Shown: positions 12,840 to 26,700 of the stretch, piece after piece
Layout: each line of letters starts with the position of its first letter
Numbering within the stretch: position 1 is the stretch's first letter
Assembly (NCBI RefSeq): GCF_902459465.1
Contig: NC_047083.1
Location: forward strand, 250,501 to 314,500
Direction: 5' to 3'
DNA from: Asterias rubens
Lineage: Eukaryota > Echinodermata > Asteroidea > Forcipulatida > Asteriidae
DNA length: 64,000 nt
Notes under the pieces: model-generated
Seen by the model: only the letters and a program-made list of their open reading frames with translations
Databases searched by the model: none
What the model was told of the DNA's origin: nothing
Translations under genes and position numbers: made by a program

Positions 12840-15800
12840 CAAATGAACATGGGACATGCATTTACTTACATAGCGCCTCCTGCGCTCTGTACATACTGTA
12901 CACACGCACCGCAATCGAAGTTCATGTACAATTCACACGTTATCAAATTCGTAAAACTTCACAATTTTAAAGGGGATCCCACAATTGTCAAATTTTATTT
13001 TGATATATCCATTGGCAAATAAACCACCTTTAGGATAAGAATTATACACTGTTTGTTTTTATGAAAGCAATTGGTCATCTCGTTTCTTCTCACGTGGTCA
13101 TTCTGAAAGGAAAGTAGACAGCGAAAACGTGTTCTTGTTTCTAAACACACCCCCACAATTATTGGAATCGTCTGAGATATAAACTTTAACCTACAACCTG
13201 TCAAGGGTTGTTACCTCCATGTTCACTCCATCGACCACAATTAATTTTAACAAATCTAAACAATTTCCCCCAACAAAAGTATACTTTTGAATATAAACTC
13301 AATCAAATGTCTCGTGCTGGAATTATCAAAGATTTGGAAAACATTAAAATTATGAAAGAGGATTTTTTATACCTTTTTCAGATTGGTTGTGCTTTTAATT
13401 TTCTAAAATAAATAATAAGCAAACTCCACTTTGTTATAGGGGTAGCAAATTTATAATTGATTGACAATTATATTAAAAATCGTACGTTCGTGAGAAAATC
13501 TACCTTTGAGCGACATATTTAATTAATATTGACATAAATTTTACAAAATTTAGTCCAACATTTTTCAAAAATGTGATTATAAGAACATTTAGTACAAAAG
13601 GTTGTTTTACCCTCATTTTTGTGGTTTTAAAACCCCCTACAACTATAATAAAATGTGACCATTTTGTCAAGGTTGTTGTGCTCAATGCGTGTTGTGCGTG
13701 TGTCGTGTGTGTGTGGACAAACAACACAGCTCTCCCGCACCAAGGACAAACTTGCCGTGAGTTGATCAACAAAACTAGCTTGAATTTTCGGTAAGTACCG
13801 TCAATTAGTTCATATATTTATACCCATGTATAGCTAGAGAAATTCTTATTTTCCTCATGTAACCCAAACGGATGTGTGTCACACATAGTGAACAATATTT
13901 GGCGTGATTATATTGCAAATTGTAATTAAAATATCGCGATTTTTGTGAATTTCATACCTTCACGTCCAATGTCATAGACAAAAATAATATTACAAACGAA
14001 TTTGACTACTCGTGTCGTGAATGTTTGGTGGGGTGGGGAGTCGGTCTAAAATGTCAGTTCACCGGGTCGAATTGGGGATGGTGGGATAGTCACTAAACTT
14101 AGATGTTTGTATTTGTTAATTATTAACGATCTATATAGATGCAGTCTCGTGTTTATTGTCTGGACATTTATGGAATTATGTTGAGAAATAAATCATAATT
14201 GTTTTAATCCTGCCTTCACTACCTTCGCGTATGTGATTTCAGAGCAACCAACAAGCATGTTTGCACCATATTCTCTCACAAATAGATCCGAAATTCTGTT
14301 CGTTTATGATGATGATTTACCACATTATGTCTTATGATTATTTTAATTATTTAAATACCATGTTGTCATAATTGTTTGTGCAATTTGTACTATTCACATT
14401 CTGTCATGAATATTGTTAAACTTTCTTGAGAATGTTAGAAGAATGTTCTAAGACAGAGTGACATTAAATGAAGTTTCTTCAAAATAAAGAAAGTTACCGA
14501 TGAGAAGCTACCTATCAAAATCTCCCTGACCAATCAAATGATCTGAAAAGTTTTAACCAATAAATGCCGCCCTATCAAAATTGTAGGGTCCTGAGACTCC
14601 TATCCTAGAGTACTAATGATAAACTTAAGTTTCCACACACTACTTTGTTGTTATTTTCCTGTTATTTTCCTCTCTTTTTAAAAAAATTGCCAGAAAATAC
14701 AAACATCTTCAAATGTTTTTTTATTCAATATATCCCTTAAGCATCTTTGAATTAAAAAAAGATAGAGGAACAAAATTGTCTTAATTTGGACAAACAATTT
14801 ACAGCTGAATGTGAAACAGTCAATTGTCAAATTTTTCAAATCTTATCTGCTAGTTGTTTGGTATGGTGGTGTGGCACAATCTGGTGTCAATAGTTTATTT
14901 TCAAGCTCTGAAGAATTTAAGTACTGAGTGAGAGATATGACCATGAGTTTACAATCTGCACTTGTTTATTTTTTGGACCACTTCTGTGTATTTTGATCTG
15001 TTAAAATACTAAGAAATCTGGTGAAGTATTTGTCACAAATGTTGTTGCATTTATTTGGTATGTCACATCTGTTTGGCCAATACAAGGTATTACCCACCCC
15101 AATCATTAAACTTCCGGAGAAAAAACATATACCTGGGAAAAATAAACTGACATCCAAGTCTTGAGAGAGTTTTCTACGAATGTCAAAGAGACTTGGCTTG
15201 AAATTGAGCAGTGTAATTTATGTAGTCTTTTCCGTTGAATTTGAACTTATTGCTAATTTATGAAACAATAGGGCCTATAAAATACAATAATATAAGAAAT
15301 TCAAACTCAGTAGGTTATCATCATATACAAGTGATACTCTTCTCTTATTCCGGGGAAATCTGATTCAGAAATTATGTGATGTTTTCTCCTTTCCACTACA
15401 GTGTGTTGTCTGAAATTATTCACTTTTATTTAAACATTATTGTAACACACTTTAAGACTCTGTGGTTCATAGTGTAAAATTCCAGCCCTGTATTTTACTG
15501 CCAGTGTTTTCTGACAAACGTTGTGGCAGATGTGAGAACAGTTTTAGGCAATTCTGGTTTATAATTAATTTATGCAATATCTTGCAGAAGGAAATGGTGG
15601 GGAAAAACACGATGGGAAAATCTTAATCACCTCCCAGTTATTACACTCCAAGAGGGCGCTCTTTATAATTGGTGACCTTTCTTTATTTCACTGTCATGAT
15701 GGTTTTGAATTACGACTTTAAAAAAACCTTTTCGAACAATGAACAAGAAACTTGCTCAATAATGAAAAAGTGGTGTAAGGGTCAAAAACAAATTATATTC

Positions 15801-17040
15801 TTTATCCCTGATGCAAAAAAAAAAAAAAAAAATGTACTTTTTATTAAAAATTCAAACACGTTTTTAGTTTGGGTTTTTTTGGGGGGGAGGAGGGAAATTG
15901 CGGTTTCCCTGGTCTTGGCCTTTGTGCTCTTCAATAGTTTTCCATAGACTTTAAGATTTTCCAATGGAAGTGTCATTCTCAGAGGCCTAATTTTCTTATT
16001 TTATTTTTAGTAGAAAAAAACACATTTAAAGGTTGTCAATGCAATGAATAGGGGCTGGGAGATTGTAACTATCATGAGGTACATGTATTAGGTCAGAACA
16101 TACTGTTATTGAAGATGGTACACAAAAAACTTTAACTATAAGCCAAAACATTTCCTGAAACACTTGCCATTTGTGTAGCGTTGCTTTTAGGAAACGCATT
16201 GTTGATTCTAGCTACATCAGAATAAACAAAAACAACTACAATCACCTATTATGATAGTTTCGCTCTAGACAGCGAAATGACTTTGGTCTGTCGTTCTTAA
16301 TATGCCTTCTTTTGTGAAATTCACAGGAAATAAGAATTTCCCGTCGTCAACCCTGAGATTGGTAGAGCTGTCTGACAGTGGTACATCAAGTCGCAACTAC
16401 ACCTATGGGAAAGAATGACAACTGTTGCTTAACAAACTGTCATCGTTGTGTCATCGTTAGTTCAACTCGGACATCGGGCGGTCGGCGGGTATAAACTGAG
16501 TCAAAACAAACCGGATATAAAAAGATGTGTTAACTCGAAGCAGGTGTTGTTGTACACTGAGACTGTTAGCACAAGACAGATCATCGGTTATGATTTCTTA
16601 ATGACAAGGTGTCTGGAGTAATTAGAATGTTTCCACATTGATGTAACGATTATTGACAGAGATTAAGGGGTTCAGCTACTCATAGTAGAGACTCAAAAAT
16701 CCTCTCAACCAAAATATCTTTTTCAGAGACGAGAGACAAAGTAATCATACTTTCACCATACTGTCATATTGGTTACAAGCATTTCATTCAGTCACTATTT
16801 AAAGATTAATGAAATGTTTTTCATTTGTATACAAATAAATCCAAATCTAAAATCTTAAAGAAAGAGCATAATTTGATTCTCAGTGATAATTTGTTATATA
16901 ATCGATCCAAATCAAAGTTCGTATTTAATTGTTAACTGACATGAAAGCTGGATGTAGTTGAAAGCCAAAAAGTCAAATAACTTCAGTACTTTAGTTCCAA
17001 AGATTTGTTTTTACTACAATTAAAAGTACTTCATTAAAAG
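12840..17040. other. non-coding, no recognised feature
   Basis: AT-rich upstream DNA of the receptor. A donor-like CG|GTAAGT at 13793 could end a leader exon, but no acceptor partner was identified. A-run at 15815. Confidence 0.4.
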
Positions 17041-17047
17041 TAAATTA

Positions 17048-17212
17048 AGTCTTTTTTTCTACATAACAAATCAAAACTCTTTGGTATACCTTGATTTCTA
17101 AGCCGTTTTTTCTACTTTACAAATCAAAACTCTTTGGTATACCTTGATTTCTAAGCCGTTTTTTCTACTTTACAAGTCAGAACTCTTTGGTATTTTGTGA
17201 TTTCTAATCTGT
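17048..17212. repeat. tandem repeat, 53-bp unit, 3 copies
   Basis: TCTACTTTACAAATCAAAAC then TCTTTGGTATACCTTGATTT, at 17068, 17121 and 17174 (third copy diverged). Confidence 0.9.
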
Positions 17213-17339
17213 TTTGCTTTCACCTGTCACATTTGGATTTAATTAATAGTACTAAACGGAAGCCCACCACCCCGAAGCCTTCCATCCCGCCCTGTGAACT
17301 TCCACCATTTAAAAACACTCTCTCACCACCATAACACAG

Positions 17340-17592
17340 TACTTCCTACTGGTCACTGCACACCTCTCTCGTCTCATTCTGACCAATAAGAATGCTTGTT
17401 ACTAAGCAAGTAGGATATCCAGGAAGCGCGATTTCCAAGCCCTAAGGTGTCCAGACCCAATGAGGTGAAGTGATTCAAAGGAGCAGACGCAGCCCTTAAG
17501 ACACCAGAACTTAATTTGATTCAGCTCATCTCGGTATGTCATGTGAGAGACTAATCTACCTTTGAAAGCTTTTACCTAACGACGAGTTCACC
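17340..17592 (+). promoter_or_regulatory. likely promoter / 5' leader of the nuclear receptor
   Basis: A non-repetitive stretch before the receptor ATG with a CCAAT box in TGACCAATAAG (about 17380) and no TATA box. The leader from about 17450 has no obvious acceptor, so transcription may start in this block. Inference from position and motif only. Confidence 0.35.
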
Positions 17593-17716
17593 ATGGAGAC
17601 ACCTCCGACTGCATTTGTATTCCCAGAGAATCCGAGAGATGTCTTGTGTGCTGAATCCGACCCTAACGCATCATCGTTTAAAATAGAGGACAACGAAGAC
17701 CCAACTGGAAGTCAAG
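17593..17716 (+). CDS. nuclear receptor exon 1 (start codon, A/B domain)
   Basis: Begins at ATG in a good context (CACCATGG) and encodes 41 residues starting [17 protein letters not shown], then one base of a split Asp codon before the donor GTGAGA. The acidic stretch [10 protein letters not shown] is typical of a poorly conserved N-terminal A/B region. This exon is joined to exon 2 because phase 1 matches and the frame of exon 2 is open through its acceptor; the link is inferred, not proven by transcript data. Confidence 0.75.
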
Positions 17717-20700
17717 GTGAGACACTTTAAGATTAAGTCATAGGAGATAATCCTCCAGAATCCAAGCCCTTGTTTTATTTTAGAGTTTGCCGTATTCGAT
17801 GATGTTAAGTCAATAATTTGAGCAGACCATCATGAATGGCAAACCTTACCCTATAGTTTGGCGTTTTATACACTTTTAAAGATCTGTATACTTGTACTTT
17901 CCTCAAGCCATGATATTGGTTTTGGTAAATTTTGTACTCCCCCCTGTAAACACAAGACTGAGGTTTTAGAATGTCTCTGTTTGAGAGTTTAAGAGACAGC
18001 TTTCCAATGCTATAAACAAAAATTGTATAACATGTAAAAAACTTAATTTAAAAATTAAGTTGTTCAAAATTTTAACAAAGCTGTGATTTCATGATAACTG
18101 ATGACCTTATTATGATGTCATTGTATTCCTATTGAGGTACATGTATCATTGCTCTCACAGGTTCAAACTACTAATTATGCCATAAATGTTTCTGATAAGA
18201 AAAATGAGCAATCAAATGTCATCAGATAATAAATAATTTGAACATTTCTAGTGTGCTATGTCTGTCAGTGATAACACTCCTGGCCAAAAAACAAGAACTC
18301 TGCTATAAACAAAGACAACCAAAGTTCGAAAACTACGGTTAGATATAAGATTAGATTTTAAATAGATAGGCCTATAAACTTTGCTCTGATAACTGAAGAA
18401 ATAGCTTCATTTATTAAGGACACTTTGCTACGTTGAGATCACTGGCATTTAAGAGCTATTTTCTACAGATTATTTCTTAATTTCAACTTTAAAGGTGCAG
18501 TGAAACGGTTTCAAATGCTTTTCAAAGACCAACTCGACCGATCCAAGGCGGCGTGTTCCTTTAAAGATAGGCAGTAAACTATTTTTCAAATTCACTGGAT
18601 CTGTTTATTTCAAGAACAGATTTCTGATTGAGCTTCTGCTACTAGGAAACAAATGAGTGGAGGTTGGGGTTGGGGGGGGATAGAACAAAGGTGCACATGG
18701 GTACCTTGTGACTTAACATGGGACCATCTGATGGGACCTTCTGGGTCGCAGTCACTTCTTGTGACTTGACATGGGACCATATGGTTGCAGTCGCACATTG
18801 TGGCTTGACCTGGGACCATCCATGTCGAGATGGTCCCAACAAGTCACTCATGTATCATGTGCAACTTGGAGCAAGTACGAGTGTGCACCAAGGCTTTAAA
18901 ACTAAAGATTGACTATTTTGACTCAAACCCAGGCTGGTTGACCATTGATCGACTACTGTGGTGGACCATTTGATACTAGCCTTGAGCCCATGGTTTATTC
19001 ACTGGTCCCAAACAAAAGCCTGTTCCATTCTAACACGAAGTCGATGGTTTGACTAGGCTTCTAAACGAGTAGTTCGAGTGAGTGAGTCACTGCGCATGTA
19101 CGTTGCCGGTCAGTAGTCGACTACGCGGTAAATGTGCGCACTCGAACTAAGCTCTTGTTAGTGTGTTACTAAGGTTACAGTTAAAGACTAAGAATATTAT
19201 TTTCTATTGAATTATCATTTAATATTATTCAATCATAAATAGGGCTATTTGAAAATGCAGCTTGGGTTTGGTTTGCACTTTGGATTCGGGGTGATAACAG
19301 TATTTCTTTTGTCAGTACGAACCATTCCAAGAAATAATGTATTATAGTGACGCATGGTCACTGGTAGTAGTAGCTATGATTTTTGATACTTCAAAGCTCG
19401 TTTCAGATCATTTTTGTTTTTGACCTTCGGTGGTGATGTGCAGCAATACAAACCGAAGAATTTGAAGGTAGGAAAAATGTTCTCAATGGATGGGTTAATA
19501 ACAGAATGGTTAATATTGAGAACATTTATTGTAGTAAACTTGAGCACAAAAATAGTTATTGGCCTGACGTTTAAAGGTGAGAGACTTTCTCAAAGGCCAA
19601 AAGAAAATTTGTAGATACACCCAACTCTTTTAGAAGTTCTAAGTATTAGCTCTAAAAAACCTGGTGTAATCTCAATGTTTCAAACAGTCATCCCTGGGAG
19701 AAACAAGTGGAAAACAGTTGTCTGCTGGCCAAATGTAAGTTAAAACACTTTAAGACCAGTCAAAATATGGACCAGTGGAAAAATTGTGTTTTTTAGTGAA
19801 ACTACTTTTTTTTTAATGATACTTGTAAATGGGGTATATTCGCTGTTTGGTATCAAAAAACATTGTAAGTAAAAAAAAAAAAAAAAAAAATATGCCAAGT
19901 TGTCCAACTGGAACAAGATCTCAGTTTTTAAGTATAATTATTCAATCCCCAAGTATTGCCATAATGAATGTATAATTCAACTTTAGCAATGGCAGAAGAA
20001 GCGCGATCAGCAGGATCAAATATAACAGAAATGTAAAGTTAATGTTGGATATCAAGTAAATAAATAAAAATAAAATACATGTAATTAAAACAAGGTGTCT
20101 CTCTCTCAGTGTAAGGTTATTGAAAAAGTTAAGCACAGGCCTGTATGCTTCGTTTTTGAAAGGGCAAGGGCACCAAGGCATTTTCTCCTTGGTAAAAGGC
20201 ACCCTATGAGGAAATTGTTAATTTCTACTGGAGCATTTCAAGAGCACCAAGGCATGATCAGGGGACGTGGAGGCAATCGCCTCCGTTGTCTCCATGAAGT
20301 ATCAGTTTCTACTGGAGCATTTCAAGGGCACCAAGGCATGATCAGGGGACGTGGAGGCAATCGCCTCCGTTGTCTCCATGAAGTATCAGTTTCTACTGGA
20401 GCATTTCAAGGGCACCAAGGCATGATCAGGGGACGTGGAGGCAATCTCCTCCGTTGCCTCCATGAAGTATCAGTTTCTACTGGAGCATTTCAAGGGCACC
20501 AAGGCATGATCAGGGGACGTGGAGGCAATCACCTCCATTGCCTCTGTGGCCCAGTGTAAGCAATCAGCTGATGAATTTACCTGTTGTGAAAAGTGTTAGA
20601 ATTTCCGTCGTGTATAAATAAAAGTACAATATCAAAGTGTGAATAGAGACCCTAGGCACCACTGAAATATTTTCAATACAATTAACTCCAGAACGTGTGA

Positions 20701-23700
20701 TTTACAACGATTATTTATTATGAATTCAATTCAATACACCCCTCATACTTGTCACCATAAATTCAGTCAATTTGAGTTAAAGTTGAAAACAAAATTGTGA
20801 AGCTGCTGCACTGAAGTAGGATTTGCCAGCATTTAAGCCTTCTAACGGCATGAATGACCTCAGCATTACAAAACTGAACAAGGAGTCAGCCGAGTGGAAT
20901 AAAAAGCTTCAAAAGGAAACTGAATGGAGGGAAAAAATTACATAAAAAAGGGAAATAATTAAAAAGAAATATATAGAATCCACCTCTGCTCCAGATTTTT
21001 ACAGGCTGATGATTCCTTTGTGAGACTTTAGCTCGTCAGTCATAGCTTTCTAAAATTGACGAAAAACATCACATTGTCAGGAAATGTAAAGCCATCGAAT
21101 TGCTTGATTCATATCAAAGGGCACTGTAAGGTTAACAAAAGTTCAGTGCTTTTTGCAAATAGAACAGGAATAACCATCAGTTACAGGAAAAATAACTCTG
21201 TCTCTTTGCCTTTGGCGTCCAGAAAGTTTACCCCAGGGGTGTCTTTCTGTCTGAATGATTCACTTCATGAAAATCCTGGTCCCATGTCAAAATACTTCCC
21301 CACATCATTCAGCCAACCCTTATTTCTCACTCATCCTATTCCTATCTCTTCATAACATCAGCAAATGTAAAAAATTCTCCCATGTCTTCATTCCACAGCT
21401 GTCCATAGCTCACCCCACTTCTCATCCCATTTCCCCCACCCCTTTACTAACTCTACCATCACCCCTAATCATCTTAGTACCTCTCCACATGACATCAACC
21501 AGGTGAATGCCCTACCCATCCCCCACTTTACCCCCCCACCCCCACTCACCCCTCCATCACCTCTAATCATCTCAGTACATGTCCTCTCATCTCCCCCCCC
21601 CCCACTTACCCCTCCATCACAACTAATGATCTTAGTACCTGTCCTCTCTTACCTGACATCAGCCAGTTGAAGGCCCCTCCCATCCTCCGCTTTACCCCTC
21701 TACCCCCTTCGCCCCTCACCCCCCCCCCCCTCCCACTCCCCACTAACCCCTCCATCACCCCTAATCATCTTACCTCACTCTACTTAACATCATTCATAGG
21801 TTAACTCCTTAGGGATGTCCCAATTTCTTGTCCAAACATAATCTTAACAATGACATCCTGTATTAGCAGACACTTCACACCTTTTCTTGTAAACATTTGC
21901 CCTATCTGTCAGACTGTGGTACCAATCATAAACAAGGCGTCGCCACAACTTTCAGAAAAGCGGACATTACAATTTGTTATCACAATGTGCTAAATGCTAC
22001 CCTCCTAAAGGTATTTATCAAACATTTCAGTAAAGGAGCTTACAACACCTGTTATTTAACTATTAATTAATATAAATAACAAACTCCTACATCTCGCCCA
22101 CTAGATCAGAAAGAGGTTTTCTTGGCAAACCCCCTAGTCTAATTACACAAAGGTAGCCAAGTATTATGAATTGTACAATTGAAACTATTTCTATTCTAAG
22201 GTGAAAAATATAATTATTTATGGCTCAGAAAAAAGTAAGACAATCTAAACTAATTTTTTTTGTATATCAAGTAATAAACCATGAGGGAAACTGACTGGGT
22301 CAATTTTTGCACCTATAGCCAGGGATCACACCCAAGTTTACGATACAAGCTAAACCCGCGTTATCAGAGGGATCACCATAAGGGGATGCAACTTTTTTAT
22401 TTACCAACATTGTGGAATTTATGGGGGCTATAGGTATCAGTGATGGATCAAGTGTGAATGTAAGGGCAGTACAGGCGTGAATTCCATCTAAGGAGAGCAA
22501 GGCCGTTTTCAGTTTGCAAAGAGCACTTCCATTGGAAAATGTTTAAGTCTATGGGGAACTTCTGAAGGGGCACCAAGGCCAAGACCAGGGGCAACGGAGG
22601 CAATGGCCTCCACGACCTCTGTGTAGTTCCATACCTGGGAGAAGTTTGTGAATGGGTTGGTCTTAAACTCTATTGGAAACTTAGGGGCACCAAGGCCAAG
22701 ACCAGGGGCAACAGAGGCATGGCCTTCGTGTAATTACAGGCCCTGGAAAAGATTGTGAATGGGTTTTGGGAAAGGAGAGCTACATTGCATCATAAAAAAG
22801 AAACGTAGGAATTGTAATCCTCTCTGTCAGTCAATTGAAGTAGCGGAAACTGTACAGCCAGAATCCTCCATGTAACGGGAAATAAGAATTCTTTAAGACA
22901 ACATTAAGAAGGATGTATCGTTCTACACTTATTAAAACAAGCAGAAGTTTGCTTCAACACGTCTTACATCCTGTCTTGAAGACATATCCACCTTAACACC
23001 GTTATGGGTTTCTATCCGAAACAAGGGAGGGATCCCGAGTAATATTTGTTTAAATTACTAGAGGTGTTGGGTTGATATTCCCCTTGGCCGGCCGCAGCTA
23101 GATCGGACATCCTCTATTGAAGGATGGAGGTTAGGAATGACGATGCAGATAGACTCTAAACTGTTTTGTCTGGGGTTACTGTCTTCCTTCCCTTTGGGTT
23201 TGCGGAAAACTAAAAGAGAAGGTTGACATTTTGTAATCTCTCTTGAAGTTATTTGCAATAAAAACCTTTGCTTAGAAGCCTATAGCAGCGTTTGATAGTA
23301 TAAAGCATTTTTGTGAAACATTTCACTTCTAAGTAATATGGTTATGTAAAAAGATCTCACAACAAATAAATCTCAAATTTTCACAGGTTTGATTTTTCGA
23401 GTACACAAAACATGAACACTGTCTGTGACTATTTTCTCGGCTTCACCAATCCTGTTTATTAATACTTCAATTTTTCAAATCAAATCAAATGCTTTTTTTT
23501 ATTTTATGTCCCTGATCCCAGCACTCAGGCCAACTTTACCTTTTATAAAGCATATTGTATGGCAGGATATTTGGTCCAGTTTACAATGTTTGTTTTGTCT
23601 GGGAGGTGGTGGGGAGGCTAAAGTTTGCCAAGTTTGAGTTTCAAGGCTAAAGAATTTCAACCAGCATCAAGTTTCCTTCTTGCAGACCATTTGTATAAGT

Positions 23701-26700
23701 GGCATTTTTTAAAGCCTTTAGACTAAATTCCCAAAGGTGACCGCCTTGTGTTTGTCAAAAAATTCAACAGCACAACATTCCGCGATAAAAGAGTTTTGGG
23801 GATAAAAAGTTATTTCAGTTGCTTTTATGCACAATCCATATATTCATGTTTTGGCCAATAATATTAGAGGTAGGGTTACTTAGTGTATATCTTTGGTACT
23901 TACACTTAAAATGAAGGACCATCAAAACTAACTTGTAATGCAGCTGTATATAATTTAGAGAAACAATTTCTTTCTAAGAAAAAATAATGTGGTTTCAGGG
24001 AAAGGGATTTTAAAAAAATGTCAATCTAAGAAACATTTCATGCATGAAACACGAACTCAGATTGTTTATTTCCAGTTAGTCTTCCTGCATGGACATAACC
24101 GCTCTCGATTGTTGGCGATATCTCAAAAATGCTACCACCTTTAAAGATGTCAAACAATTGAACGGTTCCAAAAAACAAATGTGTTCTTTGCCTTAAAGCT
24201 TTTAAAACCTCTCCCTGATTATTGTAACTCCTAAGATTTATTTGAAGAAGTTGTTGCCGATATATAAATAAGCTACCACCTTTTAACAATTGAACAGTTA
24301 AAAAAAAAAACGTTACGCTATTAAAACCCTTCCAAGGTGTGCTAATTATTGTAATTCCTTATATTTATTTGAAGAAGTTGACCAAGAAGCTTGAGGGTCT
24401 GTGAAATATCGCTATTAGTCACCCACAAGAAGGAAGATATCTTTAATGACTGATACATAAAACATGTGTATACTGTATTTATTCCTGTCAATTACCCCCT
24501 GAATTGGATCTTTGAGTTGGGTAGCTGTGGTCTATTTCTTATCTCCTTGGCTAGAGACAGAGTGAGTTACTTGGTCATCGGCCTCTCTTCATGGGCAATT
24601 AATTCAATATCTAAGATAGATGTGTGCAGTGCATGACAAATTTGGTTATTTAACCTATATAGCCCCTGTGTGAGGGAACAATGACCTGGTATAAAGCTGA
24701 CGCTGTGATCAAATAATAAGCAATATGGTCAAATATAGTTCACTTATTACAATAAATATGGACGGATTAAATGTATCGAGGAAAAATAGTCTTTCAATGG
24801 GGGAAATTTACTACAAATTACACAATCAAGTTCCCTTTGAAATTTAAAAAAATAACATTTATCTACTAGAAATAAAATTTGTGAAATTGATGAGATTACA
24901 AAAACATAGCATGGGAAAATAAACAGCGTATGTTCGGGGGAAACAAACACATGTTAACTAATAATCAGGAATAATTTTAATGTAGTGTACGTGTAATCAG
25001 CTCGTCTATCATTTATCATGGAATAAGTACAGCATTGGTGAAAATAATCTCACAATATTCAACGTAAAACACGAGTAACATGTTGAGAATAGATTATGAT
25101 GATGATATTTAATACATTAACCAAAATACACTTATGGTAAACTGTTTCTGATAATAATTTGTTTGGTGTTATCAAAATGAAATTAAAAACTGACAATAGT
25201 GTCTTGTTTGGTTTCAGATAAGTCTGATCAACTGGAAAAAACGATAAAAGAAAACTCCAAACAGATGCTGCTCATTTTTCTTAAAACTGCAGTAATTTAA
25301 TAAAACTCTGGTACTGAAACACAAAATTTATTATCAGAAATAAAAATGTGTCAGCCTTGGATGCTCTCTCTATAGTTATATTAATTTCATTTTTAAAATA
25401 TAATTCTTAGGTTTGATTAATGTGATTAGGAAACTTTTTATTGAACATTTTAACAATTTTATTTAAGTGACTCAAAGGGCTTTATGTTTTTATAATTTCC
25501 ATTTCCTTTTGACAATAGTGTTTTGCAGCAGATGTAGTGTAGTTTTTAAAATAAGAAGAAAATTAAAAAGGTTTCAATTAGATTAAAGCATACCCTCTTC
25601 TTGAAGTACAATAAACATCTTTAGAAATCTCACTCCATTCTTTGTGATGTTTGACGGAATAGCTAGAGGAAAATTCACCCACTTCGATGATCTTACACTT
25701 CTTGCGCAAATATGTCTGTTATTACGCATATCCCGACAGAATCACAAATGTTATTCTAAGTTATTGACATTACGTTATTAAATCATTTTTGCCCGCACAT
25801 TATTTGTGCAATTGATTTTCGTTCCGCTGATTATTTCTCGAGATGTATTTAATCAGGAAGATCTTGGTTCAACCTTTACCGTCTACCACTGCCTCGGGCA
25901 CCACGACCCAGAAAACAAAAAACTGCAAATTATTCTCAGGCCACGTCTAAATAAAAACTGTTTCCTTTTCATATGTAATCGTTACATTTATTCATTTATT
26001 GTTATTTGGATGGTTGATGAACAACTTATATTGAGAGGCACAAACAACAAAGTTTGTTGTGTTTGTTGTGATGGAAGCATTGTTCTTTGTTTTCCCCCAA
26101 GTGCCATGTATAAAGCTGTTGCAAAAGTACTTTGCAAATTCTTCATCGAAGCAAAAAATAGCAGTGAACCAGTCACAAGCAAATTTGCTTGTGACTGGTT
26201 CAGACCTTGTATTTATACAAGGTCTTTCATCTGCTAACCTATTTCTCACGGCCATTTTTATTCTATTGTCATTGTGAAATCAGTGGTTAGCTTGGTAGGA
26301 TTCGAACCCGACCTTGTTTTTTTTTTTTAGGTGCTAGCTTGTTTCAATTGAAAGCTCTATTTCTCATTTATTTGACGAGCAAATAAACCCACTTTCGAGC
26401 AGACAGAAGACAGGAAGTTCTAGTTTGAGCATGAAGTGTCACATAAAACATCTGAGTTTACCGATGCACTTGTTCTGATCCGTAGACTTTACAAACACGC
26501 TTTCAACACTTGAAAGCATCGATAGGAAACAACAAGAATCTAACTCTATAGAACAGGTGTAACTAGCTGTCTGAACTAAATGTACTCTGCATTTGTTGGT
26601 CGTATTGTCATGGTATCTGCACCCTGCTCTTTTGGTTTCAGGAAGGAATCAAGTTGTTCTCCTGGTGAGCACAGCTTGGTGCAGGGGAGGAAGAAATAGA

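Noticed and set aside
20095-20559. 154-codon repeat protein
   Set aside because: Transposon copy with four 84-bp internal units; the frame starts outside the element and ends at its edge.
25806-26277. Plus-strand frames of 143 and 72 codons
   Set aside because: They run through the twin palindromes and AT-rich intron sequence with no family resemblance or splice signals.
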